This document shows positions 44,793 through 57,974 of a stretch of 64,000 nt of DNA, one piece after another (position 1 is the first letter of the stretch; the number at the start of each line of letters is the position of its first letter). The stretch spans positions 51,487,502 through 51,551,501 of the forward strand of contig JBCNJP010000006.1 in assembly GCA_039602395.1 (NCBI GenBank), read 5' to 3'. The notes beneath the pieces are model-generated. The model was not told where the DNA came from, made no database searches, and worked only from the letters and a program-made list of their open reading frames with translations. The translations under genes were made by a program, and so were the position numbers. This DNA comes from Deinandra increscens subsp. villosa (lineage: Eukaryota; Streptophyta; Magnoliopsida; Asterales; Asteraceae).

Positions 44793-45117
44793 GCTAAAGA
44801 GAAAGAAAAATGTTTGTGAGACCAGTGATAAGACATGATTGATAATCAATTTAGAATACGAGTGCTTGGTGTATAAATCGTTAGAGAATCATAAAATATC
44901 GAGGATCTTTGTAAAACATAGGATCACATTGTCTTTGATAAAAAGAGAGTGGTTCTCGTTTCCCAATTGGGAAATTACAACCGTGACTAATCAGTTTAAA
45001 TAACCTAAATCCCTATAACCAAGGCTCTGATAAAAAGAGAGTGGTTCTCGTTTCCCAATTGATAAAAAGGCATAGTCTAGGTTATCCAGTTTAAATAACC
45101 TAAATCCCTATAACCAA

Positions 45118-45130
45118 GGCTCTGATACCA
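45118..45130 (-). promoter_or_regulatory. Primer binding site of D (tRNA-iMet)
   Basis: Minus strand TGGTATCAGAGCC, 3 bases from the LTR end at 45134. A second incomplete copy of the surrounding leader text (TAAATAACCTAAATCCCTATAACC) occurs at about 44995-45025, a local tandem duplication. Confidence 0.9.
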
Positions 45131-45133
45131 ATC

Positions 45134-45760
45134 TGTCACACCCCAACCGACGGCGGAAATATGTCGGGACATGATGATTGTCCAGATGCTCATGACAACT
45201 AATTAAAGTTGAAATATATGTAACATGCCTTTTTATTTCATTTATTGGAATATTTTACAAACAGGAAAAGACAAAACATAAGTATTGTAATTAAACATTA
45301 TTTAACTAGGTCCAACATCCTATGGTGATCACATACTGGCTCAAACACGATTACCTGCAACATGTATAAGATAAAGTGTCAACTACAAAAGTAGTTGGTG
45401 AGTAAACATAGGTTTAATATGTAATATCAGTATAAAGCATGTGATCTATGTGTTAGGTGAAACTTCATAAAATATGATAAACAAGTATTGTAATAGTGTA
45501 AACAACCGCGTATCAAACCCTTGACAATTAGGCTTCCAATCACTTGACGCCTCTAGGCAGGCCAAATGGGTTGTGAAACCAATAGATCTATTATTGTTAC
45601 CCCGGCTTGGTATGTTAATGAGTACACATGCTAGTGTAATAGAAGACAACAACAATAATGGTCCAAACAAGTTTAACACATCAAGAACACACGTAACGAG
45701 CATAGGATTCACATTTTTAGAGAAGTATATATAGAGTTTGGAATTTGAGATAGAGATACA
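45134..45760 (-). repeat. 5' LTR of D (627 bp)
   Basis: On the minus strand it runs TGTATCTC to GTGTGACA. It is an inverted relative of LTR C (5369-6005), and that comparison defined the outer end. The next base (45761) starts LTR I. Confidence 0.82.
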
Positions 45761-47837
45761 TGTTACACCTCAAAGTATTAAAAGAGAAGGGGCTATGAAT
45801 ACTCACCTGAGAGGGTGATGAGATAAGAGGTATCACCGATTTGTGAAAGGTAAGTAACTCAGAGGTTATCCTAAGGAATCAAATAGGGTATATGAATATA
45901 GGAAAACAAAATGAACCAAGTTCTAAGTATTTGATAAGTGTTATGTTGGTTAGGTCAAAATTACCATTTTACCCTTTTATAGGTAAATTAGGGTTTTAGT
46001 ATTTGTTTAGTATTTTCATTTATTTAACACTTTTGGACTTATATATACTTATTATATAAATATGTTCTAAGACCAAAAATCAAGTCCTAATACTTTCTGA
46101 TTTATTTATTATTAAATAAATATATTCAAAACCCTAATTTTGGTAAAACAATTAAACAATTACCAAAACTTACTAGATTTTGGAATAAACTTAGGGTTTT
46201 ATTAATAATATGATATTATGATATTCTTGAAAATATAAAACCTTAATTTAGTGTTGTTTATCCAGTTTTGACAAAACAATGACTTGAAAACCCTAATTTA
46301 AGCATAAATATTAAATAAATATCAAAACAATTTATAAAATTATAAAAACTTAGGGTTTTATTCATTATGATATATTATAATATTCCTCAGAATATTAAAC
46401 CTTAATTCAATACCTTTTACTTGATTTGGGCATAACAACAACCCGAAAACCCTAATTTTGGCATATTTTTAAAATAAAATACCAAACATTTAGATATCAT
46501 GAAATTGACTTAGGGGTTCTTTAACACATATAATAACATCATAACCTTCAAAAATTCGGACCCTAACTCTTTCCCAATTACCCAGAATTGAAGAATTTCA
46601 CCAAGAACCCTAATTTGAAATGGTTTTAGATCTCGATCAAAACAATAAAATTAACAGAAATTGATAGAGGGCTTTTGTAGAGCATACCAAAAACGTAGGA
46701 CTGCAGGTTTTTAGCTCCTAACTCCAAGCCGATTGATCGAATTTAGCAGAAGAAGGTTGAGGCTCGTTTTAAGGGTTTTTGGATGAGAAAATCGTGAATT
46801 GGTGACTGATTATGGACGATCCAGACCTCTATTTATACTTGCTAAGGTCGTGCAAGGTCCCTCCACGTACGTAGGTGAGTAATCCGAAGAAAAATGACAC
46901 GTAGTAGGGCCAAACGTGGAGAACAAGATCGTAAAAGAAAAAAATCTGCGACGGTGTCGGTGGGCGGTACGCGCCAGGTGAGCCCAGGTCTCGGCGACCC
47001 GCGAGGCACTTTGCCTACTTGGCAGATTTGGTCCCTCTAGTTCATATTTACATTTTAAGCCCCAGATTTCTTCGAAACTGTTATTTTATGCACCAAATCA
47101 TTATAAAACATGTTTATAAAAGTTTTTAAGGCTCAGGACATACTCGATGATATACGGATACGTGCGTTTTATAACTTTCAAAAATTTGCACTATTAGTCC
47201 CTCAACTTTTGTTTTGTGAGTTTTACCTTTATATCTTTCGATGTAACTAATGTGTTAAGTTTAAAATGATATTAGAATACTTTCTTAAGATTTATAAGGC
47301 TCGGGATACGTTTTACGAGGTATAAAATATATAATTTATATATTATTTGTTAAAAATTATAAAAAATCACCAAAATTCATTAAAATTCAACGTAATTCAC
47401 CATATTGATTTGTGATATAGAATTCATTAGATAAAATGTTATGGAATAATAGAATGAGAATTTTTGGAATGTACGAACTCCCGGTTAATACCGAAATCGC
47501 ACAAAAACTCGTATTTTTGCTATCTTTGTTTTAAACCGCGAACTTTTATGAAACCCTATATATATTTACTTGCGTGTATGACTAGTGATACCCACAAGTA
47601 TAATATATATTTGAAATGCTAAAGTTTTCCGGTTTTGCATAAATAACAAAAACGATCGAGTTATGGATCCGATTCGAGATAAATTGAAACATCGAATGTT
47701 ATGAATATTGTGATTAAAGGATTAAATCACGAAACACATGAAATAACAATATAAAATGTGAAATGATTCTTTATTGATTATCAATCATGATAGGAAACGG
47801 GTCGGGTATTTACAAATGGATTAACCGAAATGTTACA
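45761..47837 (-). mobile_element. LTR I (about 2.08 kb), H family
   Basis: On the minus strand it starts TGTAACATTTCGG at 47837 and ends GGTGTAACA at 45761. It is homologous to LTR H in the same relative order: a stretch near 46640-46800 (GGGCTTTTGTAGAGCATACC, CTATTTATA) matches H near 61080-61255. It splits integrase-bearing element E on its right. No domain is inside. Element D begins exactly at its end, so I is either a solo LTR or an LTR of an element otherwise lost. Confidence 0.65.
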
Positions 47838-49025
47838 GTACCCTCCCCAAATCCTCACTAGAAGCCGCAAAGCTGAAGGCCTAGGCTCAGCAATACACAC
47901 TTCACAATGACAAACTCTACAAGAAGTCATACCTACAACCGCTGCTAACGTGTCTGACACCAGAGGAAGGCAATTATGTCATAAGAGAAATTCATGAAGG
48001 AATCTGCGGCACACACTCCGGCCCTCGGTCCATAGTAACCCGGATGATGACAATGGGTTATTACTGGCCGATAATGTACACCGACACCGAGAAGGAAATA
48101 CAAAAGTGTCGAGGCTGCCAAATGCACGCAAGTGTGCAACGTGTACCGAAGCACAACCTCATACCAGTAACATCCCCATGGCCCTTTTACAAATGGGGCA
48201 TCGACATTGTCGGACCCTTCCCAGAGGCGCCAGGCCGAATCAAGTTTCTTATAGTTGCAGTCGACTACTTCACCAAATGGCCAGAGGTAAAGGCTGTCGC
48301 CACAATTACCGGCACACAAGTTATTAACTTCGTCTGGGAGCAGATAGTGTGTCGGTATGTTTTGCCAGGAAAGATAGTGTCCGACAATGGAAATCAGTTC
48401 GCCGACAACCCGTTCAAAACATGGTGCCAGGAGTTGCAGATCACACAAGTGTTCACCTCGGTCGCACACCCACAATCAAATGGCTAGGTCGAACGGACGA
48501 ATAGATCCATCGTCTCGTGTATCAAGACCAGACTCGGCGAACAGGGAAAGAACTGGCTCAACGAATTGCCAAATGTTTTATGGGCCATACGCACCACCGA
48601 ACGAACAAGTCACGGACACACTTCTTACAGTTTAACCTTCGGCTCTGAAGCTGTCATACCGACAGAAATCGGCATGCCGACATACCGAACAAAGAACGTT
48701 TCGGAACTCACCAATGACTCAGAGTTGCTGGTCAACTTAGCTTTAACGCAAGAACGTCAAGACATGGCCGCAATCAACGAGGCAAGATACAAAAAGCAAA
48801 TGGAAAAGTAATACAATCAAAAGGTCCGGGAGATCACCTTGCGACCCGGAGATTATGTTTTCCGACACAATGAAGCAAGCAAATAGGAGAGCCAAGGTAC
48901 ATTGGGACCAAATTGGGAAAGTCAGTGAAGCACACGCCATGGGATCTTACAAATTGGTAACTATGGAAGGAAAAGTCGTCCCTCGACACTGGAACGCAAT
49001 GCAACTCAAAAGATGCTACTTGTAA
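47838..49025 (+). pseudogene. Element E: integrase end of pol (Tat-like gypsy)
   Basis: Plus-strand fragment of a gypsy integrase. The HHCC zinc region (REIHEGICGTHSG...CRGCQMHA, about 47985-48130) is followed by the core GIDIVGPFPEAPG, VSDNGNQFADNPF and HPQSNG-stop-VERTNRSIV with the catalytic glutamate, then LPNVLWAIRTTERTSHGHTS and the C-terminal RPGDYVFRHNEASK. Stops: TAG near 48485 at the usual glutamine of GQVERTN, TAA near 48809 and TAG near 48884; there is a frame change near 48925. It ends with TAA at 49023-49025. The RT and RNase H part is missing, cut by LTR I. Confidence 0.88.
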
Positions 49026-50143
49026 AAACAGAATCATCTCTTGTCTGAAATATATACCTTAACAGGATTTTAACATATCCTATTCTAATGAAAGTCGACA
49101 CAGAACGTTTTTTAATTTATGTCACCTTATACAAATAGTTGCATCTCACTATAATTGTTCGAACCGACTGGCTAATGTCGGCTAGATTACAAGTAGATCA
49201 CATATTACATGATTTATAGACTCATATCAGTCATATCGGTTACACACAACCATGATAAGAGATTTATCTAACTTCATAACAAGGCCGAATGACCCTTGTA
49301 GCTGTCACTTTATGATCGGGAAACCATGTCGGTCGACCATAATCAATAACCGACCGACCCAACACCCATCCCATAAGCGACAACCCTCGTAAGATGGTTA
49401 TCCGTACCGGGCTATATAGGGAAACGCCTCGTCGTTCATCTCTCACAGCTCTCATTAGTGGGTGACCGGCACGCTCCCAAACATTCCAGTCGGCCTGTTA
49501 ACAACCGACACATGAACATTGGGCATAGACCGTACCACATAGACCGAAAGTCTTCGGTCGAACCTAGGTATAAAAGCGCAAAGACATGTTTTAATTAACA
49601 CTCATCGGACAGTACATCCATAACAAATTTAGCAAAAGCATAAGACTAAATACATTCGATACCGACACGCTCGTATCACATATAATTGAGGTCGATAGTA
49701 AGAATGTTGACGAATGTTCGCTCACTCCCTCCCTTTTTTATTTAATAACTCAAACATTGAGGTCGATAAACCGACACTATACATTCACATCGGTCATCAT
49801 AACGATAAAGCCGAAACAATGAATAACACCCCAGATCATACACACATTTATTTCTACTGCTACTTATTGTAAGTACTTTGAAATCAACATGGCAAACACA
49901 ATGTATGAAATATGAACATTTTCCATTAATATAAGGCCGACATGCATTACAATACTACCCAATCGGGTGAAAAGAAAAAACAAAATAATAAAACTCTATC
50001 TACACAGGGTCGGTACTTGCGGAGGCGTTCGGCCCAACCGGAGCCGAGATTGTGCCAAAAGGTGCCTCGACCGGATAATCCACCTCGGGGTCGACAGCCT
50101 GAAATTCCGCCCAAGTCTTGTTTAGACACTCGGATAAGCTGTC
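49026..50143. other. Spacer of E between pol and antisense ORF
   Basis: Non-coding part of element E. Rich in short CCGACA, TCGGT and GTCGGC motifs as in the rest of E and its LTR. No credible ORF. Confidence 0.6.
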
Positions 50144-50864
50144 CTAATATTTGTACTTAAGCTGGGCATACTCATCGGCCGCCTCCTTCAGTTGCACATC
50201 GGAATCGGGCCTGTAGTACTTGCCCTCAGCCATAGGCTTCTTGGCAGCAGCATGTTCAAACCCGGCCACAAAACCTAGATGAGCTCCTCGTTTCATAACA
50301 ACGCTCTGAAGTTTACCAAGTCTCACTTTGAAAGGCCGACTACCAAGCAGCCGACCGATAATAAACGTCAGACCCTCCTCGATGAACCACTGTCGATCGT
50401 CACCCAGATCCTTGGCTTGGCTTTGAGCATCCCTATATAGATACGACAGTCGATCCTTCTCAATCTTCATTTTTTCAATATCAGCAGTTAACCCCTTCAC
50501 CTCGGCCGAGTGACGAACAACGTTGTCATCACAGCGTTTTCGAAGGTCACCAAGGGTGACCTCATGCTCCCTCGCCGACACTTGAAGGGCAGCAAGAGCT
50601 TCGGCATCAGCCTGCCTCCCGGCCTTGAGATCGGCAACCTCTCTCTCTAAGGCCGAGACCTTATCGAGAACGACCTTAGCATATGTTATCCTCAGGTCAC
50701 CGATCTCTTTCTTCAACTTCCCAACTTCGGCCCTCTTGGCCGCAAAACGCGATTTAAGGCTAGCCACACTCTTCTCCAACCTGGCATTGCGCCGAACCAT
50801 GCTGATGTCGGCAACATAAGCACGAGTAAACTTAAATGTTGCCCTTCGGCGAGCCTATTATGGT
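50144..50864 (-). pseudogene. E antisense ORF, C-terminal coiled-coil part
   Basis: Third piece of the antisense additional ORF of E, separated from the middle piece by copia F. From MVRRNARLEKS at 50800 it is a long heptad-rich coiled coil (VASLKSRFAAKRAEVGKLKK, ALEREVADLKAGRQ, DIEKMKIEKDRLSYLYRD), then GLTFIIGRLLGSRPFKVRLG and HLGFVAGFEHAAAKKP. It ends at about 50144. Bases 50865-50869 are the GTCTC target copy of F. Confidence 0.75.
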
Positions 50865-50869
50865 GTCTC
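50865..50869. repeat. Target-site duplication of F, left
   Basis: GTCTC, identical to 58629-58633. Confidence 0.95.
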
Positions 50870-51523
50870 TGTTAGGTTATATAACAATTATCAAAATCAC
50901 GAGTACGCAGCGGAAAGAATCCTATGAATTAATCTAATTAACCGGTATTAGAATGTGTACCTTTTTAGCTCGGCAAGACTTGATCACTTGGAGGATTTGA
51001 AGTAAATCCCTCTACGATCGCACACACGACACACCAATGCTATGTGCTAGCAACCGATCACGAACTCCTCTTGATATGGGCTTGGTCGAACCACACAAGA
51101 ACCGAAACCTCCCTTGGGTTTTTCTTGTTGCCGAATTCGAGAGGAAGGAGAGAGAGATTTAGGGTTTTTTCTTTATCTCATAAAGCAGCAACTAATCCTT
51201 AAACCCAGAGGGTCTATATATAGGATTAGAATACTTGATAAACAAGTAAAAGGATAGGCATAGGAGCCCTAGTCGAAATCCACTAGAGGCCCTATCCAAA
51301 GCCTTCTCTCAATTGTAATCCAATTACAATTCTCTCTAATTACAACTAACACCCCTCTGTTAACAATTAACTGTCAGTTTTTAACGAAACCTCGTTAAAT
51401 ATTCGTGATAAATATTAATTAACCATTAATTAATATTAATACATTTGGTGTCGAGACGTGTGACCCCGTAGGCTTAAATAATTTCCAGACATACGCTTAC
51501 TATTACATGATCATATCCCTACA
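50870..51523 (-). repeat. 3' LTR of F (654 bp)
   Basis: Plus-strand ends TGTTAGG...CCCTACA. In element sense its TATA box reads TATATATA (51215-51222). The polypurine tract AAGTGGGAGC adjoins it at 51524-51533. Confidence 0.95.
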
Positions 51524-51533
51524 GCTCCCACTT
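51524..51533 (-). promoter_or_regulatory. Polypurine tract of F
   Basis: Minus strand AAGTGGGAGC immediately before the 3' LTR. Confidence 0.8.
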
Positions 51534-52356
51534 GAGCTTGCAATAGTAAAGTTAATAACATTGGTTAGCGTCTAGCAACACGCCAATGCTCCCAGAAATA
51601 TTTAAGTACAGTTTCTCAAAGTGTATTTAAATGGTACAGTCATTTACTATCCCTTTGTTACCGATACCGTGTTAAATATGAATATGGATCAAGTCATTTC
51701 ATACTTTAACGATTCTGTTTCTCATTCTCACAACTAACTTAAGATTACCAAATTGCAAATCGAGACATCTCTAGATTTCATTTGGGCACGGCCATGCAAA
51801 CATCTTAATTAGTCCAATGAGGGGCCCAGTGGTATCTGCTTCAGCACAAAGCTGAAGGAACAAATCCTCTTGACTACACGTGTCAAGTCACATACTTCAC
51901 TACACTTACTGAAAATAGCCCTTTCGTACTACCTTATTCAGGATAGTTAGACCTATATCAAGTAAGTGCAATCCATACATGCATGACCTGCTTGTATCTC
52001 AAGTCTAAGGATAAATAAAGCAACCATTTACGAATTTCACTTAATGACGCCGATCCATAAAGTGATAATTCGTTAGTGGGTCTGTCCAGTATGCATCCAA
52101 TGAATACCATGTGAGTTTGGTGGGACCATCCAAACCAATCACTCAGATTTTGTCTTAATTTAACTATACTCCCATATAGTTAATCGACAATGGACAATTT
52201 AGAATACTTGACAAGTACTCAAGGATTAAACATGCAAATATAGGACACAACTTAACCATTAAATGAAATCAAACATATCAAATACTTTATTTCATTATAT
52301 AAACAGAAATTGTTTAACGTCCTTTATCCAAATACCGAACATCAGACATACATGAT
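51534..52356 (-). other. 3' untranslated region of F
   Basis: About 0.8 kb between the pol stop and the polypurine tract. No ORF. Confidence 0.7.
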
Positions 52357-55300
52357 TTAACTAGCCAATTTAAGTCCCATGCCCTCGGCATGCCTTTCAA
52401 GCTTCGGCCTCGACAAAGCTTTCGTGAAAGGATCAGCTAAGTTAATATCTGTGTGAACTTTGAGTAATTTGATTTCACCTAGTTCGATCTGCTCACGAAC
52501 ATAGTGATATCTCCTGGCATAGTGTCTGGCGCCCTTCTGAACTCCGGGTTCTTTGGCGATGATCAATGCACCCGAGTTATCGCAGTACATGTCGATCGGC
52601 AAGTTACTCGTGGGGACAATGTCTAGCCCACTAATAAACTTCCTTATCCAGACAGCCTCCATTGCAGCTTCCGAAGCAGCAATGTACTCTGACTCTGTTG
52701 CAGACATAGCAACTGTGGTTTGTTTCTTGCTTTTCCAATCCACAGCGCCTCCATTCATAACGAAGACGTACCCAGACTGAGACTTCGTGTCATCTCTATC
52801 AGTCTGAAATCCAGCATCACAGTATCCGGTCACTTTGAGCTCTTGATCTGGATTTCCCCCATATACCAAAAACAAATCTCTAGTAGCCCGTAGGTACTTG
52901 AGAATGGTCTTAACAGCAGTCCAGTGACTTTCACCTGGATTCTGTTGATAACGGCTAACGATATTTTGCACAAACGCTATATCGGGTCTAGTGCATCTCA
53001 CCGCATACATTATAGAGCCTACAGCCGAAGCATAAAGGACTCTTTGCATACGCTTCACCTCATCAGGTGTAGAAGCACCTTGTTTGACCGACAGACCAAG
53101 TCCTTCCTGCATTGGTACTATACCACGCTTGGAATTCTCCATCTTGAATCGCTTCAAGATCTTATCAATATAAGCACTTTGACTTAGTCCAATCAACCGC
53201 TTAGTTCTATCTCTATAGATCTTGATTCCAAGAATGAATGCTGCTTCTCCCAAGTCTTTCATAGCAAAACACTTTCCAAGATGGGATTTTACATCTTGCA
53301 ACATTGGAATGTGTTTTCCTATTATCAATATGTCATCTACATATAAGACAAGGAAAGTAACATTACTCCCACTAGCTTTGCGATATACACATGGCTCATC
53401 GGGATTCTGAACGAAACCAAACTTTTTGATTTCTTCATCAAACCGTTTATTCCAACTCCTCGATGCTTGCTTTAGTCCATAAATGGACCTTTGAAGCTTG
53501 CATACTTGGTTGGGATGTTTTGGATCAATGAACCCTTCAGGTTGATCCATATAGACTTCTTCATCCAAGTAACCATTTAAGAAGGCAGTCTTAACATCCA
53601 TTTGCCATATCTCAAAGTCATAGTACGCTGCTATGGCTAAGAGAATCCTTATAGCTCTAATGTCTGCTACTGGTGAAAAGGTCTCATCATAGTCAACGCC
53701 AAAACGTTGAGTATAACCTTTCGCCACGAGACGAGCTTTATAGGTGTGTACATTTCCATCCATGTCGGTCTTCTTCTTGAAGAGCCATTTACTCCCAACG
53801 GTTCTAGCGTTAGGAGGGAGATCAACCAGGGTCCAAACGTGGTTATCTTGCATGGATTTCATTTCCACATTCGCAGCTTCAAGCCATTTGTCAGATTCCG
53901 GATCTGATAATGCAGCTTTGAAGTTCGGAGGCTCATTGAGATCTCCTGATACGTTATCCTCGGATTCGACTAGACCAATCCATCTATCCGGTTCACGTAC
54001 GACCCTTTCGGATCTACGAAGTGGAATCGCAACATCATCGACTTGAGGTTCATCTCTTTGAACATTTTCCCCCCCAAGTTGATGATTGCTAGTTGTTTCA
54101 GAAGGTGACACATATTCTAGTAGTTCTACAATTCTCCCACTGTTCTCTTGAGCTATAAAATTCTTTTCAAAGAATTCAGCATATCGAGCAACACGAACAG
54201 TGTTTTCTGAAGAATTATAGAAGTAGTAACCCATTGTTTCCTTTGGGTATCCCACGAAGATGCACTTAGTAGTCCTGGGTTGTAATTTGTCAGGCGTATC
54301 ACGCTTCACAAGTGCCTCACATCCCCAGACTCTTAAGTAAGACAACACAGGGACTTCTCCATGCCATAATTGATATGGTGTCTTTTCAACCTTCTTGGTT
54401 GGAACCATATTTAGAACGCGTACAGCGGTTTCTAGAGCAAAATCCCAAAATGATAATGGGAGAGTTGTAAGGTTCATCATCGACCTCACCATCTCTAGTA
54501 AGGTTCGATTCCTCCTCTCAGACACTCCATTATGTTGAGGAGTATAAGGAGGAGTAAGTTGTTGGACAATTCCACACGCTTTAAGATAATCCTTAAACTC
54601 TTGGCTTAGGTATTCTCCACCACGATCCGATCTAAGGATCTTGATGGTCTTACCGAGTTGATTTTCAACTTCGTTCTTGAACTCTTTGAATGTTTCAAAT
54701 ACCTCATGTTTATGTTTAAGCAAGTAAACATAACCATAACGGCTGAAATCATCTGTGAAAGTCACGAAGTAGCTAGCACCTTTTCTTGACACATGTCTAA
54801 ATGGGCCACATACATCGGTATGGATGAGTCCAAGTAGCTCTTTTGCCCTTTGTGGCTTGTTCGGAAAGGGTTTTCTTGTCATCTTTCCTGAGATACAGGA
54901 AACGCATTGATCAAATGATTCATCATTTGATTGTAAGATCCCTTCACGTTGAAGTCTTTCAATGCGATTTTTGCCAACATGGGCAAGACGACAGTGCCAA
55001 AGATAGGTAGAGTCCAAAACAGTTTTGGCTCGTTTGCTAATAGTGAACATTGAATTATTTGAAACACAACCACGCATGTCAATTTCATAAATGCCATCAC
55101 AAGGAACATCATCAAAATAATGAACATTATTTTTAGAAACTGAAATACTGATATCATTAAAAACATTAATGTATCCTTGGTTTTTCAACAGAGAAACTGA
55201 AATAACACCTCTAGTGATAGAAGGTGCATAATGACAATTGTCTAATACAATACATAACCCAGAAGGCAGAATTAAATGAAATTCTCCTATAGCTTCCACA

Positions 55301-55461
55301 GCTGCTGGCAAACCATTTCCAACGAACAGCTGCAAAGCTCCAGGCTTCAGTTTCACAGCCGGTGTCATACACCCATGAATCACTCTTAGAAAAGGAAAAT
55401 AATTCAATTGTGAAGATACCTGAAGTACTAGTCCCACTAGTATTCTTTCTCTTCTTCATCA
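52357..55461 (-). pseudogene. F pol: protease, integrase, RT, RNase H
   Basis: Near-complete pol, open from 55437 to a stop at 52357. The protease start is in another frame (SWVYDTGC near 55370-55400), followed by VISVSLLKNQGY, the zinc region WHCRLAHVGKN...CVSCISGK, integrase IHTDVCGPF, LRSDRGGEY and GVSERRNRTLLEM, then KSQSG-type RNase H (YCDAGFQTDRDD, ATESEYIAASEAA) after RT with SKWLFKKKTDMDG, WQMDVKTAFLNGYLDEEVYM and LYVDDILIIG. All catalytic blocks look intact. A deletion just after the protease DTGC shifts frame, so translation from gag would not reach this long ORF. Confidence 0.93.
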
Positions 55462-56319
55462 ACTCAGCTAGGTAGGTAGGACAGTTCCTCTTCCAGTGTC
55501 CGACTTCACCACAATGGTGACAGATCTGGTCCTTAGCCTAATGCTCTTTAGGGGCCGGAGGGGTTTGCTTGGCTTTACGGATATGGGCAACAGCCTTGCC
55601 TTTACCCTTGCCATCAATCTTGCCCTTCCCCTTTTGCGGTCGTTTAGCCTTTTGGATCTTACCCCCTTGATCATAAGAACTTGGGGTGTTTCAGTGCCCT
55701 TTTTAGGAATCGTTTTTTCATACTCGACAAGCATAGCATGAAGCTCAGCTATAGTCTTAGTCATACTATGCATGTTGTAGTTGCGCACAAAACCCTCAAA
55801 ATCCTTCGTAAGCGATTTGAGGATCATGCCAACTGCAACAACACGATTATACCCATAATTGAGCGATTCCAATTTGTCAAAGTAGCTCTTCATCTTGAGC
55901 ACATGACTACTGACCGATTTACCAGTTTCAAGCTTCAAGTCGTGGAGTTCCACAACTAGGTCGAACAATTCGACACCAGCTTGTTTTTCATACATCTTTT
56001 TCAGCTCTTTGATCATATCACAAGGTGTATGAAATTCGTATTGCTTCTGAAGATCAGGAGTCATACTCGAGATCATCATACAAGCAACCTCATCGTATCT
56101 GCTGTACTCTGCGTTGTAGAACGCTTTCTCTTGCTCAGAAGCATCAGCAGCTGGCTCGGTCGGCCAATGATGTTCAAGGACATCGGTCCTCCGTTCAACT
56201 CTAAGGACAATCCTCAGTTGACGGTACCAGTCATTGAAGTTAGATCCGTTCAGCTTTTCTCTTTCAAACATTTGACGAAAAGCATGACCAACATTGTTTT
56301 GAGGAGGGTTTGTTGCCAT
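55462..56319 (-). pseudogene. F gag with zinc knuckle
   Basis: Starts MATNPPQNNVGHAFRQMFER at 56319. UBN2-type gag with NGSNFNDWYRQLRIVLRVER, YEKQAGVELFDLVVELHDLK and FEGFVRNYNMHSMTKT. A one-base change in a G run near 55670 (plus strand ACCCCCTTG) shifts frame. A TAG stop lies at about 55538. The knuckle CHHCGEVGHWKRNC is in the original frame near 55490-55520. Otherwise well preserved. Confidence 0.9.
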
Positions 56320-57961
56320 CTACAAAACATATTAAGTTCAAAAATCAGTATTTTCGATAATCTTTTCCTTAATAAATTTAATTACCCAATGTTTAAACAT
56401 TTTAAACAATTAAGCTTTATTAAGGCTAGGATCCAATTGACATGCCATCATTTCATCAGTTGATCTGCTAGAAATGATGCATTCAAATGGTAAGTGACGA
56501 TCACTAATTGTATTCCAAATACAATTCCTATATTTTATGGGACCTACAACTTGCACCAAGTGATTTGTAGTCATGTTTCATCCCATCTTTTGCCACGGGC
56601 CAAGGGTCTCACCGCCTAGCTCGTTTTAAGTCGTCCAGCCAAGAACGCACAAATTGTCCACCATTGTGTACCAATGAGTGGGAATTTGCCATGCAAATGC
56701 CATTTTACCATTGTGTACCAATGAGTAAGATGACACTCACAAGTGTCCTTTACAAGGTGGATGGCAAAGACTTAAGTTTAAATGGGTCAAAGCAATTTTG
56801 ATGTGTTATCAAAAAAGTTATGTGTGAAGGCTCATGCACACCTTTACCACATAATGTGTTTATAAAATTCTTAGTTTGTCTTCCAAATCAAAAGAGCTCG
56901 GTAGCTCCATTTGCAACACACAAAGAAGCGTAGGGGTGAGGTTTGCAACTTTTGCAATTAAAAACCTACCCACTTTAGGGAAGCAGAGCGACCCGACTTA
57001 TACCTCTCTTAGAGTGTGTTCAAATGGGTGAGCCGGTGTTTCTTTTGACTTTTAGGACACAAATTTTATTTTATAAACAAAATCATATTTCAATAGTTCT
57101 TTTAGCAAATTTCGATTTTCATAAAACAAATTTGCAATAAACCTTTTATTATGTCACAATTATCAGATAATCACATAATCTTAGGGTTTCTAATTATCAC
57201 ATATAATTTTAATTAAATCCTCTTTGATTTAAGTAATAACCATGAACGATTTGCATGAAACATCATGGTTTTTACTTCTTTTTAACACTTTAAACTTTAA
57301 AGGTACAACATGTTGTTCATAACAATTATCTAATAATGATAAAAACTTGGATTTATAATTTTAGATCACAAAAATCAAATTTTTAGAGCTAAAAATTAGG
57401 GTTTCCGATTCGTCAAGAGGTTTTCGATCCATAATTAGAGTTTACGATCGGAAAGCAGGGGTTTCCGATCGAAACAGGGTTTTCGAGTGGGTCGGAAAAG
57501 CCTTTCCGATCGGAACCTTTCCGATCGGACACTTTTCGATCGGGTCGAAAAGCCTTTCCGATCGGAACCTTTCCGATCGGGCACTTTTCGAATGGGTACT
57601 TTTCGATCAGTTCGTAAACCCTTTACGATTTGGATCGAGAAGTAGGGTTTCCGGTCGGAAAACAAGGGTCTCCGCACCGGAATAGGTTTTCCGATCGGAA
57701 ATCAAGGGTTTCCGATCCGGAATAAGGCTTTCCGATCGGAAAACAAGGGTTTCCGATCGGGTCGAGAAGTGGTTTTTCGATCAGGGACTTTTCGATCGGG
57801 TCGAAAAGTCCTATTCCATCGAATTTTTTTCGTTTTTACCAATTGCGAAACCTTTTCCAATTGTAAAACACGATTTTTAAATGAATCGAAAAGCTAGAAT
57901 CTTGTTTTGGTTACCCCCCTTCCAAGTTTTATTCCCGGTAATTAATTAAAATCATAGGTGG
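56320..57961 (-). other. Leader region of F
   Basis: About 1.65 kb between primer site and gag, with no domain. Includes the CCGATCGG cluster at 57415-57800. Confidence 0.7.
57415..57800. repeat. CCGATCGG palindrome cluster in the F leader
   Basis: At least seven exact CCGATCGG palindromes and many variants (TTTTCGATCGGGTCGAAAAG, TTTACGATCGG) in about 370 bp, set in TTTCCGATCGGAAA context. Minus-strand ORFs over it (for example 57677-57435) are low-complexity products of the repeat and not genes. Confidence 0.9.
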
Positions 57962-57974
57962 CTCGTGATACCAC
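57962..57974 (-). promoter_or_regulatory. Primer binding site of F
   Basis: Minus strand GTGGTATCACGAG adjoins the 5' LTR, matching initiator-Met tRNA with one inserted base relative to the usual TGGTATCAGAG. Confidence 0.75.

Noticed and set aside
47945..48475. Minus 176-aa ORF
   Set aside because: Exact shadow of the E integrase on the plus strand.
57435..57677. Repeat-like 80-aa minus ORF (RKxSDRKxF pattern)
   Set aside because: It is translation of the CCGATCGG array in the untranslated leader of F.
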